A stretch of 64,000 bases of DNA, from contig CAZVIN010000128.1 in assembly GCA_964627255.1 (NCBI GenBank), forward strand, positions 16,211-80,210, in the 5' to 3' direction. Source of the stretch: CALLJL01 sp964627255 (lineage in GTDB: Bacteria > Acidobacteriota > Aminicenantia > Aminicenantales > CALLJL01). The position numbers and the translations under genes are program-made. The number at the start of each line of letters is the position of its first letter. The stretch's first letter is position 1. A model generated the notes under the pieces. It was not told the DNA's origin, searched no databases, and was given only the letters and a program-made list of their open reading frames with translations. Positions 57,664-64,000 of this stretch are shown here, piece after piece.

Positions 57664-58446
57664 TCAACCCCCATCTATTTCTTTAGACGCTCCTTTATCC
57701 GAATTCGCTTCGGCGGAAGCGGCTGCTTTCTTAAATTCAACCCACATCCCGCAGGCACAGCCGGCATCGGTAGTAATCTTAAAATCGCCGATAAGAGCCC
57801 GGCGAAGGATATCGCCCATGGCCTCAAAACTTACCTGAAGGTCCTGGGGCGGGCCGATTTTCTCCTTCTCCATTATTTCCTGGATGCGGGCTCTTTCCTC
57901 CAGGGGCAGAAGATTGCCCATGCCGCCGCCGACGAAGGCTACCCCTCCGGGTTTCAGAATTCTTTTTATTTCTTTAAAAGCCTGAACTTTATCTTGCCAG
58001 AAAATAAATGAACCCCGGCTGACCACCAGGTCAACAGAATTATCGGGGAAAGGCATTTTTTCGACATTAGCTAAGACCGGTTCAATTTTTTCTTTTAAAC
58101 CTGCTCTCGCAATATTCCTTTGGGCAATTGCGATGGCCTCAGGGTCAACATCGAGGGCATATATTTTAAGATTGGTAATTTTTGCCAGCTCGATGGATAG
58201 ATATCCCGGACCAGCACCGGCATCGACACAGACGCCTTCATTTATCCCGTAATCTTGCTTTATTTGAAGAGCCAAATAAGGATAAATATTTTTAAACAAT
58301 GTTCGGGCAATCTGGTCAAAGGAAGCAGCGCTTAAATGTTCATTCTGGCGGCAGCGGCTGATACCTAAAATAGCGATAACAATAAAAATGACCAGAAGGA
58401 GCGACTGCCACTGAGACCGTCCCGCCTTAACGCTTTTTTCTGTCAT
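57664..58446 (-). CDS. Membrane-anchored SAM-dependent methyltransferase
   Basis: About 260 residues. An N-terminal transmembrane helix (SLLLVIFIVIAILGI, about residues 14-30) precedes a class I methyltransferase: CVDAGAGPGYLSIELAKIT (motif I), LKIYALDVDPEAIAIAQRN, PFPDNSVDLVVSRGSFIFW and IKRILKPGGVAFVGGGMG. The C-terminus has an unusual TTDAGCACGMWVEFKK with two close cysteines. ATG 58446 with GGAG is chosen over a TTG at 58482. A perfect TATAAT lies at 58496-58501 on the minus strand. The substrate is unknown. Confidence 0.82.
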   Translation of the reverse strand: MTEKSVKAGRSQWQSLLLVIFIVIAILGISRCRQNEHLSAASFDQIARTLFKNIYPYLALQIKQDYGINEGVCVDAGAGPGYLSIELAKITNLKIYALDVDPEAIAIAQRNIARAGLKEKIEPVLANVEKMPFPDNSVDLVVSRGSFIFWQDKVQAFKEIKRILKPGGVAFVGGGMGNLLPLEERARIQEIMEKEKIGPPQDLQVSFEAMGDILRRALIGDFKITTDAGCACGMWVEFKKAAASAEANSDKGASKEIDGG

Positions 58447-58668
58447 CTCTTCAATCTCCTTCCAGCTCCAAGGTTTAGCCAAGTCAAACGAACATATTAT
58501 AATACATTTTCCTAATTGGCCTTATATTTTAAGGCAATTTTTATCCAGAATTTCCTGCGCCCTAAATAAAATCATTTTTTTCCGAAGCCAGGAATAGCAA
58601 AAAAGCTCTGCTTCCTTAGAGAGGCCAAGCAAATCCTGTTGGCGGCTCTTGTCCTTACACGGAACTTA

Positions 58669-58702
58669 GAATTAGTACCCCCTTACATATTTACCTTATT
58701 TA
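58669..58702 (+). repeat. 35-nt palindromic repeat, copy
   Basis: A degenerate copy of the family: TTAGTACCCCCTTACATATT then TACCTTATTT. It matches the consensus core (TTACATATTTACC) closely and lies first in the 58.7-60.3 kb cluster. The preceding 58502-58668 stretch holds no gene. Confidence 0.45.
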
Positions 58703-58762
58703 GTTCTATTTTTGCGTAGCCCAAATTGGAGCCAACCACGTCTGTCCACTGTCAAGCATTTT

Positions 58763-58799
58763 GAAATTACCGCCAATTTCTATATTTGCCTTATTTTTG
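58763..58799 (+). repeat. 35-nt palindromic repeat, copy
   Basis: AAATTACCGCCAATTTC then TATATTTGCCTTATTTTTG. It is degenerate in the left half. It directly precedes the next copy, so two lie in tandem. Confidence 0.4.
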
Positions 58800-59055
58800 C
58801 CTCGCTAAAATTGGTACCATCTTACATATTGACTCCATTTTTTATTTTTCTGATGGAAGAGAATCATTTTATTATTGTTTTTGAATATTTTTTAAGGGTC
58901 GAAGGTCAAGATAGTCCCAATCAATGGTTCTTTTCCCGCGAAAAGCGACCGCTAGCCAGAATTCTTCGGCGGGGGATTGTAACCTCGAAGGACCTGATTA
59001 CCCACTGTCCTTCGGGTCGAATTTCGCTAGCTTTAATTACTCGGGGAAAAAAACT
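58776..59055 (+). repeat. About 280-bp duplicated segment, copy A
   Basis: Nearly identical (about 94 percent by eye) to 60172-60456. It includes two 35-nt repeats and the antisense of the last 60 or so codons of the second glycosyltransferase. Differences include two missing G in the run at about 58970-58975. Confidence 0.85.
58806..58842 (+). repeat. 35-nt palindromic repeat, copy inside duplicated segment A
   Basis: AAAATTGGTACCATCTTACA followed by TATTGACTCCATTTTTTAT. The same copy recurs at 60204-60240 in segment B with a single change. Confidence 0.55.
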
Positions 59056-59060
59056 AAAAT
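58872..59060 (-). pseudogene. 3'-end relic of a GT-C glycosyltransferase gene
   Basis: Read on the minus strand this encodes RPEGQWVI-SFEVTIP as in the C-terminus of the glycosyltransferase at 60270-62384. A 2-nt deletion in the C-run shifts the frame and makes a premature stop after about 45 codons. Without start, promoter or upstream part, it is a non-functional fragment. It shares the gene's 3' flank, so the duplication included non-coding sequence. Confidence 0.8.
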
Positions 59061-59300
59061 TGATGCCAACTAACATATTTACCTAATTTTTGCAGGGGAA
59101 CTCCTGGCTGTAGGGGATATCCGAGCCTGAACAGAACAAAAAGATAAGCAAAAAGAGGGATTTCTGGGCTGCGTCTATGAGCAGGGAGGCGAATGCTGCG
59201 GGGTGCTGCGAAGGCGGAAGACGAAGGAAGGTTGAAAAACCTAAACAGAGGCGAGACCATCCGGGACAGGTAATTGGCTAAGCCATGCGAGATAGAACAA
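59055..59300 (+). repeat. Composite repeat element 3 (35-nt palindrome plus conserved tail)
   Basis: It begins with AAAATTGATGCCAACTAACA followed by TATTTACCTAATTTTTGC (59055-59092) and ends with the tail at about 59204-59300 (AAGGCGGAAGACGAAGGAAG...). It abuts the end of duplicated segment A. About 110 bp in the middle show no similarity to other elements. Confidence 0.45.
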
Positions 59301-59340
59301 AATCAGAGGCTCAAAGAGCTGAGGCTTTAGCGTCGGCAAG

Positions 59341-59997
59341 CTAAAAGCTGAAGGCCAGGCCGAAGCTTGTTTCCAGGCCGCCCAGCTGCACCTGGCGTCC
59401 CTTTTGTTCCTCGGCTTGAGCTCGGGTGTATTTAACCCGGGCGCCAAAAAAAAGAGGAAGCTTGCCAGCTTGGACATAAAGCCCAGCCAAGAGATGAAGG
59501 CCGTTGGTGAAATTAAAAACGGTGCCGATGGCGTTGCTTTCATAATAGGTGTAAAAATCGGCTCCGGCGCCGGCAAAAGGATGGAGAATTCCTATAGGAA
59601 TAATAGCCCTTAGACCAAGGGAAATAGGCAGGAGATGAAACTCTGTTTTTTCCTTGGTGTAGGTGAGGGTGCCCTGGCGCCGGAAATACTTTATTTCTAA
59701 ATAAAAATTGACGGGCGGGATAAGGTTAGCGGAAAGTGCCAGACCATGAATAGGGCCGCTTGGGGGATAAACTGCCTGAAACCGGGGCTCAGCAACTTTA
59801 TAGCGACCAGTTAGAAGCTCAACTGTGCCCTGAGGAATTGAAGGCCAGATTTTGGGCGGAAGAAAGAGCATCACTACCCCCAAGATAAGAACCTTAGCCT
59901 TAGTTCGAGTTACCTTTAATCTTTTCAACACTTTCTCCTTGGCCGCTAAATTTAGGTTAACGACAATTCCCCTTTTGTTTTCTTCCATCCCATCCAT
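59341..59997 (-). CDS. Small outer-membrane beta-barrel-like protein
   Basis: About 218 residues. After a basic N-terminus there is a hydrophobic export signal (AKVLILGVVMLFLPPKIWPS). Alternating strands with aromatic girdles follow: GLALSANLIPPVNFYLEIKYF, FHLLPISLGLRAIIPIG, PFAGAGADFYTYYE and QLGGLETSFGLAFSF with a terminal Phe, the usual barrel end. It resembles OmpW/OprF-sized porin-like barrels, but no family is certain. The start is unclear. The long frame begins at a TTG (60015) inside a repeat, so ATG 59997 (or 59988) is preferred. Confidence 0.6.
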   Translation of the reverse strand: MDGMEENKRGIVVNLNLAAKEKVLKRLKVTRTKAKVLILGVVMLFLPPKIWPSIPQGTVELLTGRYKVAEPRFQAVYPPSGPIHGLALSANLIPPVNFYLEIKYFRRQGTLTYTKEKTEFHLLPISLGLRAIIPIGILHPFAGAGADFYTYYESNAIGTVFNFTNGLHLLAGLYVQAGKLPLFFGARVKYTRAQAEEQKGRQVQLGGLETSFGLAFSF

Positions 59998-60002
59998 TTT
60001 AA

Positions 60003-60036
60003 TAATCAGCGACAATTTATATATTTACCTAATTTT
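60003..60036 (+). repeat. 35-nt palindromic repeat, copy overlapping a gene start
   Basis: GCGACAATTTATATATTTACC then TAATTTTAGG. The left arm is degraded. It covers the upstream region of the barrel gene, so it may supply or disturb its promoter. Confidence 0.45.
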
Positions 60037-60083
60037 AGGTTAACGCCCACCGCTTTTTTATCTTATTCCTTCCCTTCTATTGT

Positions 60084-60147
60084 AAAAATTGTTGACGACT
60101 ATGGCCGCCCCATCCCCCAAAAATTGATGACCCCTACGGCCGCGCCT
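60084..60147 (+). repeat. Tandem 30-bp direct repeat
   Basis: AAAAATTGTTGACGACTATG continuing GCCGCCCC (60084-60113) and AAAAATTGATGACCCCTACG continuing GCCGCGCC (60119-60147). The period is 35 bp with about six differences. Similar AAAATTG starts suggest a relation to the palindromic family. Confidence 0.4.
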
Positions 60148-60159
60148 CTCAAACATTTT

Positions 60160-60197
60160 AAAAATTAGCTAAAATTTATACATTTGCCTAATTTTTG
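60160..60197 (+). repeat. 35-nt palindromic repeat, copy
   Basis: AAAATTAGCTAAAATTTATA then CATTTGCCTAATTTTTGCC. Its second half is shared with segment A (58776-58800). Confidence 0.45.
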
Positions 60198-60456
60198 CCT
60201 GGCTAAAATTGGTACCATTTTACATATTGACTCCATTTTTTATTTTTCTGATGAAGAAGAATCATTTTATTATTGTTTTTGAATATTTTTTAAGGTTCGA
60301 AGGTCAAGATAGTCCCAATCAATGGTTCCTTTCCCGCGAAAAGCGACCGCTAGCCAGAATTCTTCGGCGGGGGGGATTGTAACCTCGAAGGAGCTAATTA
60401 CCCACTGTCCTTCGGGTCGAAGTTCGCTGGCTTTAATTACTCGGGAGAAAAAAACC
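60172..60456 (+). repeat. About 280-bp duplicated segment, copy B
   Basis: The partner of 58776-59055. It contains the intact 3' end of the glycosyltransferase gene (antisense), its stop codon (60270-60272) and the downstream repeats. The G-run here is seven long, against five in copy A. Confidence 0.85.
60204..60240 (+). repeat. 35-nt palindromic repeat, copy inside duplicated segment B
   Basis: AAAATTGGTACCATTTTACA followed by TATTGACTCCATTTTTTAT. It sits 30 bp beyond the stop codon of the glycosyltransferase gene. Confidence 0.55.
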
Positions 60457-62384
60457 AAGCGGGTTTTTTTGGTGCGAAGAGTGATTTCCAGTTGGCTGTC
60501 TTGGCCTGGCTCCTGATGAGCGATTGTTCTTAAACGCAACTCCAGATGATATTCGCCTGGCGCTACAGGATTTTTCCAACTCAGGTCTTTTTTCCCTTTA
60601 GCTTCCTCGCGTGCTGACCAGCGAAGATAGCTGCCGCGGGAAGAAGAAGGGTCAAACCTGACCTCGCCCCAAGAAGCCGGCAGCCATTCCGCTTCCCAGA
60701 CAGGTTGTCCTGGGCTGACTTTTTGGCCTTCTTTTGGCCATAGATAAACCTCAGACATCTCATCACGGCCACGGAAAAGAAGATGCTCCTTTTGACTAAG
60801 GATAAAATCAGCCACTTCTTGACTGATGTGGTCGCGACGGTAGACAGAGGGCGAGGTTACCAACCAGACCCGATGTTGGCCGCGGCCAAAAATAACTTCT
60901 TTCAGGGCCGAAAGCGAGTTGAGCCAGGCCGCACCGACATAAACATCTCTCCAACCTTTCGGGGTCATTTCCCAGGCATCCCAGGTTCCCGGGCCGCCCG
61001 TCCACAGCCAGTAGTCCACCTGGCCGCCATAGATATATTGAAAGACCATGTGCATAGCTATCACGAGGTCGCCCGGCTCGAGATAATTCCGGACGTATAA
61101 ACCAACGCCGCGATAATCGTAATGTTCTGTTCTTCCGGAGCGCGTAATAACATCGGTACTGATTCTTTCTTTGTAATCCCGGTTTACTATCCTTTGAGTC
61201 GTTTTATAACCTACTTGGTCGGAAAGGGAAATAATTAGAATCAGCACAAGTCCCGTGGTTAATATTGACCGGAAAACAAAGGGTTTATTGCCTTTAAAAA
61301 ATGGCTGGAGGAGCAAATCACTCCCAATCCTGGAGATTTCCTTAACCGCAACTAAAAAAAGCAGGATAAAGAGAGGATGAAGCTGGAAAAGATAGCGCGG
61401 TTGAAGGTGAGTGCGGAAAAACCCGAAGAAAACGAGCGGCAGGAAAAAGTTGACGTTGAGGAAAAACCAACGGTCAAGATAGAGCTTTTCTTGGTTTTCA
61501 GCCAGTCGGCCATAAAGCCTTTGGCCAAAATATAGAAAAAGTCCGGCATAGACAAGCCAGCCCATCCGGGGAAAAGAGCGCAGAATTTCTTGGAAATAGC
61601 CAAAGGTAAAACCCTGGAAAAAATAGCTGAGGCCTTCTTTTAAACCCTGCGGTTGCTTTTCAAAAACATAGCCGACTTTCCAGAAAAAGAGCTCATGAAC
61701 CTGGATAAGAAGATAGGAGGCAGCAATAATGGCTAAGGGTAGAAGAACGTCTCGACGGAAAAATCGTCGGGCTCCAGAAAGGAAAAAGAGAGCCACAAAA
61801 CTAAACAGCGTGCCCATGGCTAATTGATGGACGTGCGGAGCGAGAAGAAAAAGAATTGTCATCGGGATTAAATATTTTTTCTTTTCTTCGAGGTAAGAGA
61901 GGTGGAAAAAGTAAAGGCAAGCGAGGTAACAGAGCTGGAGCAAGGAAAAGTAGATAGCTGTCCGGCTGTATTCAGTCTCCCAGCTGGAAAAGGCGACAAG
62001 GAGGACTCCGACGAAGGCCAAGGCTGGGTTAACTAATTTTCTGGCCAAAAGATAGAAAAAGGGCAAGACCAGCACGCTGGCTACAACACTCACCAGCCTC
62101 AAGGAGACGGCGCTGGGGCCAAAGAGCCAGCCAACAAAACCGAGGAGATAGCTATATAAAATTCCTTTAAACAGCACATGGCCTGAAGGGTAGAGAGGAT
62201 AACCATGTTCGAGGATTTGCTGAGCGGCAAGCACATAAAAGCCTTCATCCATCCATAAAGAAAGCCGGTCAAGGTTCCGGGAACGGAGAAGGAAAACAAA
62301 AAACGATAAAAAAATAAGGGCGATAATGATAAGTATCTCTCCCTTTGGCCGACCCGCCCTATTTCGGCCAGGGAAGAATGGCAT
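60270..62384 (-). CDS. GT-C glycosyltransferase, PMT_2/ArnT-like family
   Basis: A 704-residue membrane protein. Helix 1 (EILIIIALIFLSFFVFLL) is followed by the acidic catalytic pair in LSLWMDEGFYVLAAQQIL, then GILYSYLLGFVGWLFGPSAVSLRLVSV and about ten helices up to residue 400. A periplasmic C-terminal half contains aromatic-rich GQVDYWLWTGGPGTWDAWEM. Architecture parallels the first glycosyltransferase, but the sequences are not close. The role is probably transfer of a sugar from a polyprenyl phosphate to an envelope acceptor. Its last 60 codons and 3' flank are duplicated at 58.8-59.1 kb. Confidence 0.82.
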   Translation of the reverse strand: MPFFPGRNRAGRPKGEILIIIALIFLSFFVFLLRSRNLDRLSLWMDEGFYVLAAQQILEHGYPLYPSGHVLFKGILYSYLLGFVGWLFGPSAVSLRLVSVVASVLVLPFFYLLARKLVNPALAFVGVLLVAFSSWETEYSRTAIYFSLLQLCYLACLYFFHLSYLEEKKKYLIPMTILFLLAPHVHQLAMGTLFSFVALFFLSGARRFFRRDVLLPLAIIAASYLLIQVHELFFWKVGYVFEKQPQGLKEGLSYFFQGFTFGYFQEILRSFPRMGWLVYAGLFLYFGQRLYGRLAENQEKLYLDRWFFLNVNFFLPLVFFGFFRTHLQPRYLFQLHPLFILLFLVAVKEISRIGSDLLLQPFFKGNKPFVFRSILTTGLVLILIISLSDQVGYKTTQRIVNRDYKERISTDVITRSGRTEHYDYRGVGLYVRNYLEPGDLVIAMHMVFQYIYGGQVDYWLWTGGPGTWDAWEMTPKGWRDVYVGAAWLNSLSALKEVIFGRGQHRVWLVTSPSVYRRDHISQEVADFILSQKEHLLFRGRDEMSEVYLWPKEGQKVSPGQPVWEAEWLPASWGEVRFDPSSSRGSYLRWSAREEAKGKKDLSWKNPVAPGEYHLELRLRTIAHQEPGQDSQLEITLRTKKTRLVFFSRVIKASELRPEGQWVISSFEVTIPPAEEFWLAVAFRGKGTIDWDYLDLRTLKNIQKQ

Positions 62385-62455
62385 TACTTAAAGCTCCAAT
62401 CCCTTCCTAACTCCCCTGGGCTGGGAAGCTAAAGGCCTTTCTATTTATCTTGCGT

Positions 62456-63667
62456 TCAAAGCCGAAACTCAAGGCCGAGGCAGAACGGTATCTGGAGAAA
62501 CTTCGCCCTTTTGGCCAAATTGGGCACCTTGGGGTTGAAATAGCTCAGCGAGGTTAAGGCAAAGAAAGAAGTCCGGGGAGAAAGCAAATAATTTATCTCT
62601 ATCCTTCCCTCAAAGATAAAATCAGAAATACTTTCTTCAATTAAGGTGGTACTGCTTAGAATTAAGTCATTGCTGGAATAGGGGGGATTGTCTTCGACTA
62701 AAAAATCCTCGAGAGAAGTCAATTTACCGAAAGCATAGCCTACTGCTGGGCCAACCCAAAGGGTAAAATTTTCATTATTTATTAGAGGATAAGAGAAGAA
62801 GGCGGTAATCTGGAATAAAGAATTGCTTAACTTTTCTTCAAAAGGCAGGGTCCGAGGGGTGTTGGGGAGAAAAGGATGGGGGATGGCGGCCTCAAAAACT
62901 CCTTTATTGCTCAGCGACCAGAGGAAAAAATCCGCGCCGATTTTCGCCTGCTTTTCTTTCATCTTTATAAATTTGCCCAGCCCAAGTCCAAAAACGAGGT
63001 TAAAGGAGGGCTTATATTTTTCGGAGAGGGAGCCTGTTTCTCCGTAGAGGAGCAAATCCTGCTGAGTGGTGAGAATTGAGCCGGGAAAGAGAGACAGCCC
63101 TCCCTGCAACCGAAGCAAGGTTCCCAACCGCGGAGAAGGCCCAGCTGCAGGCAAAGGGGGTTGGAGAATGGGAACAACGCCGGGTTTGCCGGCTATTTTT
63201 TCTTCTGGCTTCTTGGCCGCTGGGGGGATTTCTTCCCGAACCTCAGGAACAACCTTTTCGGCCGCGGTCTGCTCTTCTTGCCAGAAGAGAATTTGTAGCC
63301 CTATGCTTGTCCGGCTAATCTTATGCGAAGGGACCTGGTCGGCTAGGTCGAAGACGACCCGGGCTACTTCTGGCTTGAACTGACCGCAGCGAATGCGGAT
63401 AACGCCGCAGGCATTAATATTTATGACCGGCGAGGCTTTGATATTCTGAACCGGTGAAAGGTCAAGCACTAACCTTCGGGGACCGAGAAGGGAGAAAGTA
63501 TCAAAACTAAAATCACCGGAAACCTCGATGGTTACTTCCAATCTGTCTTCCTTTTGAGTGTAGCGGATGCTCTTTAGTTCCGAGTCCACATCCGCCTGGC
63601 TGCGGGAGAAAAGCAAGAGACAGATAGTCAGAATGAAGGTTCCTCTTATCAACCAACGATTTTTCAT
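62456..63667 (-). CDS. AMIN-domain envelope protein with C-terminal barrel-like part
   Basis: About 403 residues. Signal peptide (GTFILTICLLLFSRSQA). An AMIN domain (about residues 30-130) with EDRLEVTIEVSGDFSFDTFSL, PRRLVLDLSPVQNI, VIRIRCGQFKPEVARVVFDL and a Pro/Lys/Glu-rich linker. The C-terminal 230 residues form barrel-like strands (SLFQITAFFSYPLINNENFTLWVGPAVGYAFG) ending in LGLEFRL. AMIN domains target peptidoglycan or secretin complexes, so it may bridge wall and outer membrane. ATG 63667 with GGAG is chosen. A TTG directly precedes it. Confidence 0.8.
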   Translation of the reverse strand: MKNRWLIRGTFILTICLLLFSRSQADVDSELKSIRYTQKEDRLEVTIEVSGDFSFDTFSLLGPRRLVLDLSPVQNIKASPVININACGVIRIRCGQFKPEVARVVFDLADQVPSHKISRTSIGLQILFWQEEQTAAEKVVPEVREEIPPAAKKPEEKIAGKPGVVPILQPPLPAAGPSPRLGTLLRLQGGLSLFPGSILTTQQDLLLYGETGSLSEKYKPSFNLVFGLGLGKFIKMKEKQAKIGADFFLWSLSNKGVFEAAIPHPFLPNTPRTLPFEEKLSNSLFQITAFFSYPLINNENFTLWVGPAVGYAFGKLTSLEDFLVEDNPPYSSNDLILSSTTLIEESISDFIFEGRIEINYLLSPRTSFFALTSLSYFNPKVPNLAKRAKFLQIPFCLGLEFRL

Positions 63668-63679
63668 CAATCACTCCTT

Positions 63680-64000
63680 TTAACGGATGACCGGCCCGAC
63701 GGCTGGGCCTTCCACCCCATCTGTCCTGTAACTGGAAACCAGATAGGCATAGGAAATAGAAAGAATAATCTGTTTATCAAAATAATTCAACTTTTCTTTA
63801 GTCGTGGCGATAAGCGCATAGGCCGAATCGCTTTCAGAGGCTTTCTTCCGATAAATGCGGTATCCAGCGAAAAGTTGAGTATTTTTTATCTTAGGATTGG
63901 CTTCCCAGGTCAAAAAATTGCTCAAACCCTGGTCGGCTGGGTTTGCTTGCTTAGCCAAGGGGGCCGTAAAAAGGGGAAGGAACTTATTATCCCAGATAAA
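63680..64000 (-). CDS. Fibronectin type III-domain protein, C-terminal part (5' end beyond window)
   Basis: An open frame enters from the right edge and ends at 63680, giving 106 residues. It contains a FnIII-like unit: LTWEANPKIKNTQLFAGYRIYRK, then SAYALIATT, LNYFDKQIILSISYAYLVSSY and GVEGPAVGPVIR. A TTG at 63956-63958 could be taken as a start, but the frame is open through to 64000 with plausible residues (FIWDNKFLPLFTAPL), so it is treated as truncated. It lies 12 bp upstream of the AMIN gene on the same strand, so the two are probably one operon of envelope proteins. Confidence 0.7.
   Translation of the reverse strand, partial: FIWDNKFLPLFTAPLAKQANPADQGLSNFLTWEANPKIKNTQLFAGYRIYRKKASESDSAYALIATTKEKLNYFDKQIILSISYAYLVSSYRTDGVEGPAVGPVIR

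Overview
The window comes from a diderm (Gram-negative-type) bacterium of roughly balanced base composition. It carries LPS-export genes (lptE, lptC, lptB), a complete Tol-Pal locus, an AMIN-domain protein and outer-membrane-barrel-like proteins. Sigma-54, HprK and a PTS phosphorelay without permeases, RicT, and GT-C glycosyltransferases occur together. The combination and the look of the proteins suggest Candidatus Aminicenantes or another Acidobacteriota-like lineage. This is inferred from recollection of these families and was not tested by a search. Gene density is high, with many ATGA-type overlaps, and there are no rRNA, tRNA, CRISPR or intact IS genes.

Layout. 1-2.3 kb: end of a membrane-anchored coiled-coil protein, a Mit_KHE1-like membrane protein and a BtuF-like metal/cobalamin receptor. 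2.3-7.7 kb: leuS-lptE-holA, convergent rpsT, then dtd. 7.9-12.4 kb (minus): a HEAT-repeat protein and ftsY-ribD-ribE-ribBA. 12.9-23.8 kb (plus): one long co-directional cluster recJ-lptC-lptB-rpoN-hpf-ptsN-hprK-rapZ-EIIA(Man)-ptsH-ptsI. It joins LPS export, sigma-54 transcription, ribosome hibernation and a regulatory PTS. 23.8-29.6 kb (minus): tolQ-tolR-tolA-tolB-pal-cpoB-ssb and a cupin. 30.2-32.2 kb: ktrB-ktrA potassium uptake. 32.3-34.8 kb: a copper P-type ATPase whose codon use differs from its neighbours. 35.2-46.7 kb: mrfA-type helicase, an APC permease, uvrA-holB-ricT, a sigma/anti-sigma pair and an HD-GYP protein. 46.7-52.4 kb (minus): LUD/LutB-LutA fusion, ftsK and an HtrA protease. 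52.7-64 kb: two GT-C glycosyltransferases, two methyltransferases, a B12-binding radical SAM enzyme, two barrel-like envelope proteins and a fibronectin-type-III protein, interrupted by a repeat-rich stretch (58.5-60.3 kb).

Three signals stand out. First, many transcription units start with a sigma-70-like promoter (TTGNNN, 16-17 bp, TANNNT-like) whose -10 box ends only 5-9 nt before the start codon. Most of these have no usable Shine-Dalgarno sequence, which points to leaderless mRNAs being common here. For ftsY this geometry moves the start to an internal GTG. Second, there is a family of about 35-nt AT-ended imperfect palindromes. Three copies head longer composite elements with a shared roughly 90-nt tail, and they look like remnants of a small mobile element. 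Third, the 3' end of the second glycosyltransferase and its flank are duplicated 1.4 kb away as a frameshifted relic.

All calls were made by eye. Protein family names rest on motifs and remembered family features, not on database searches.
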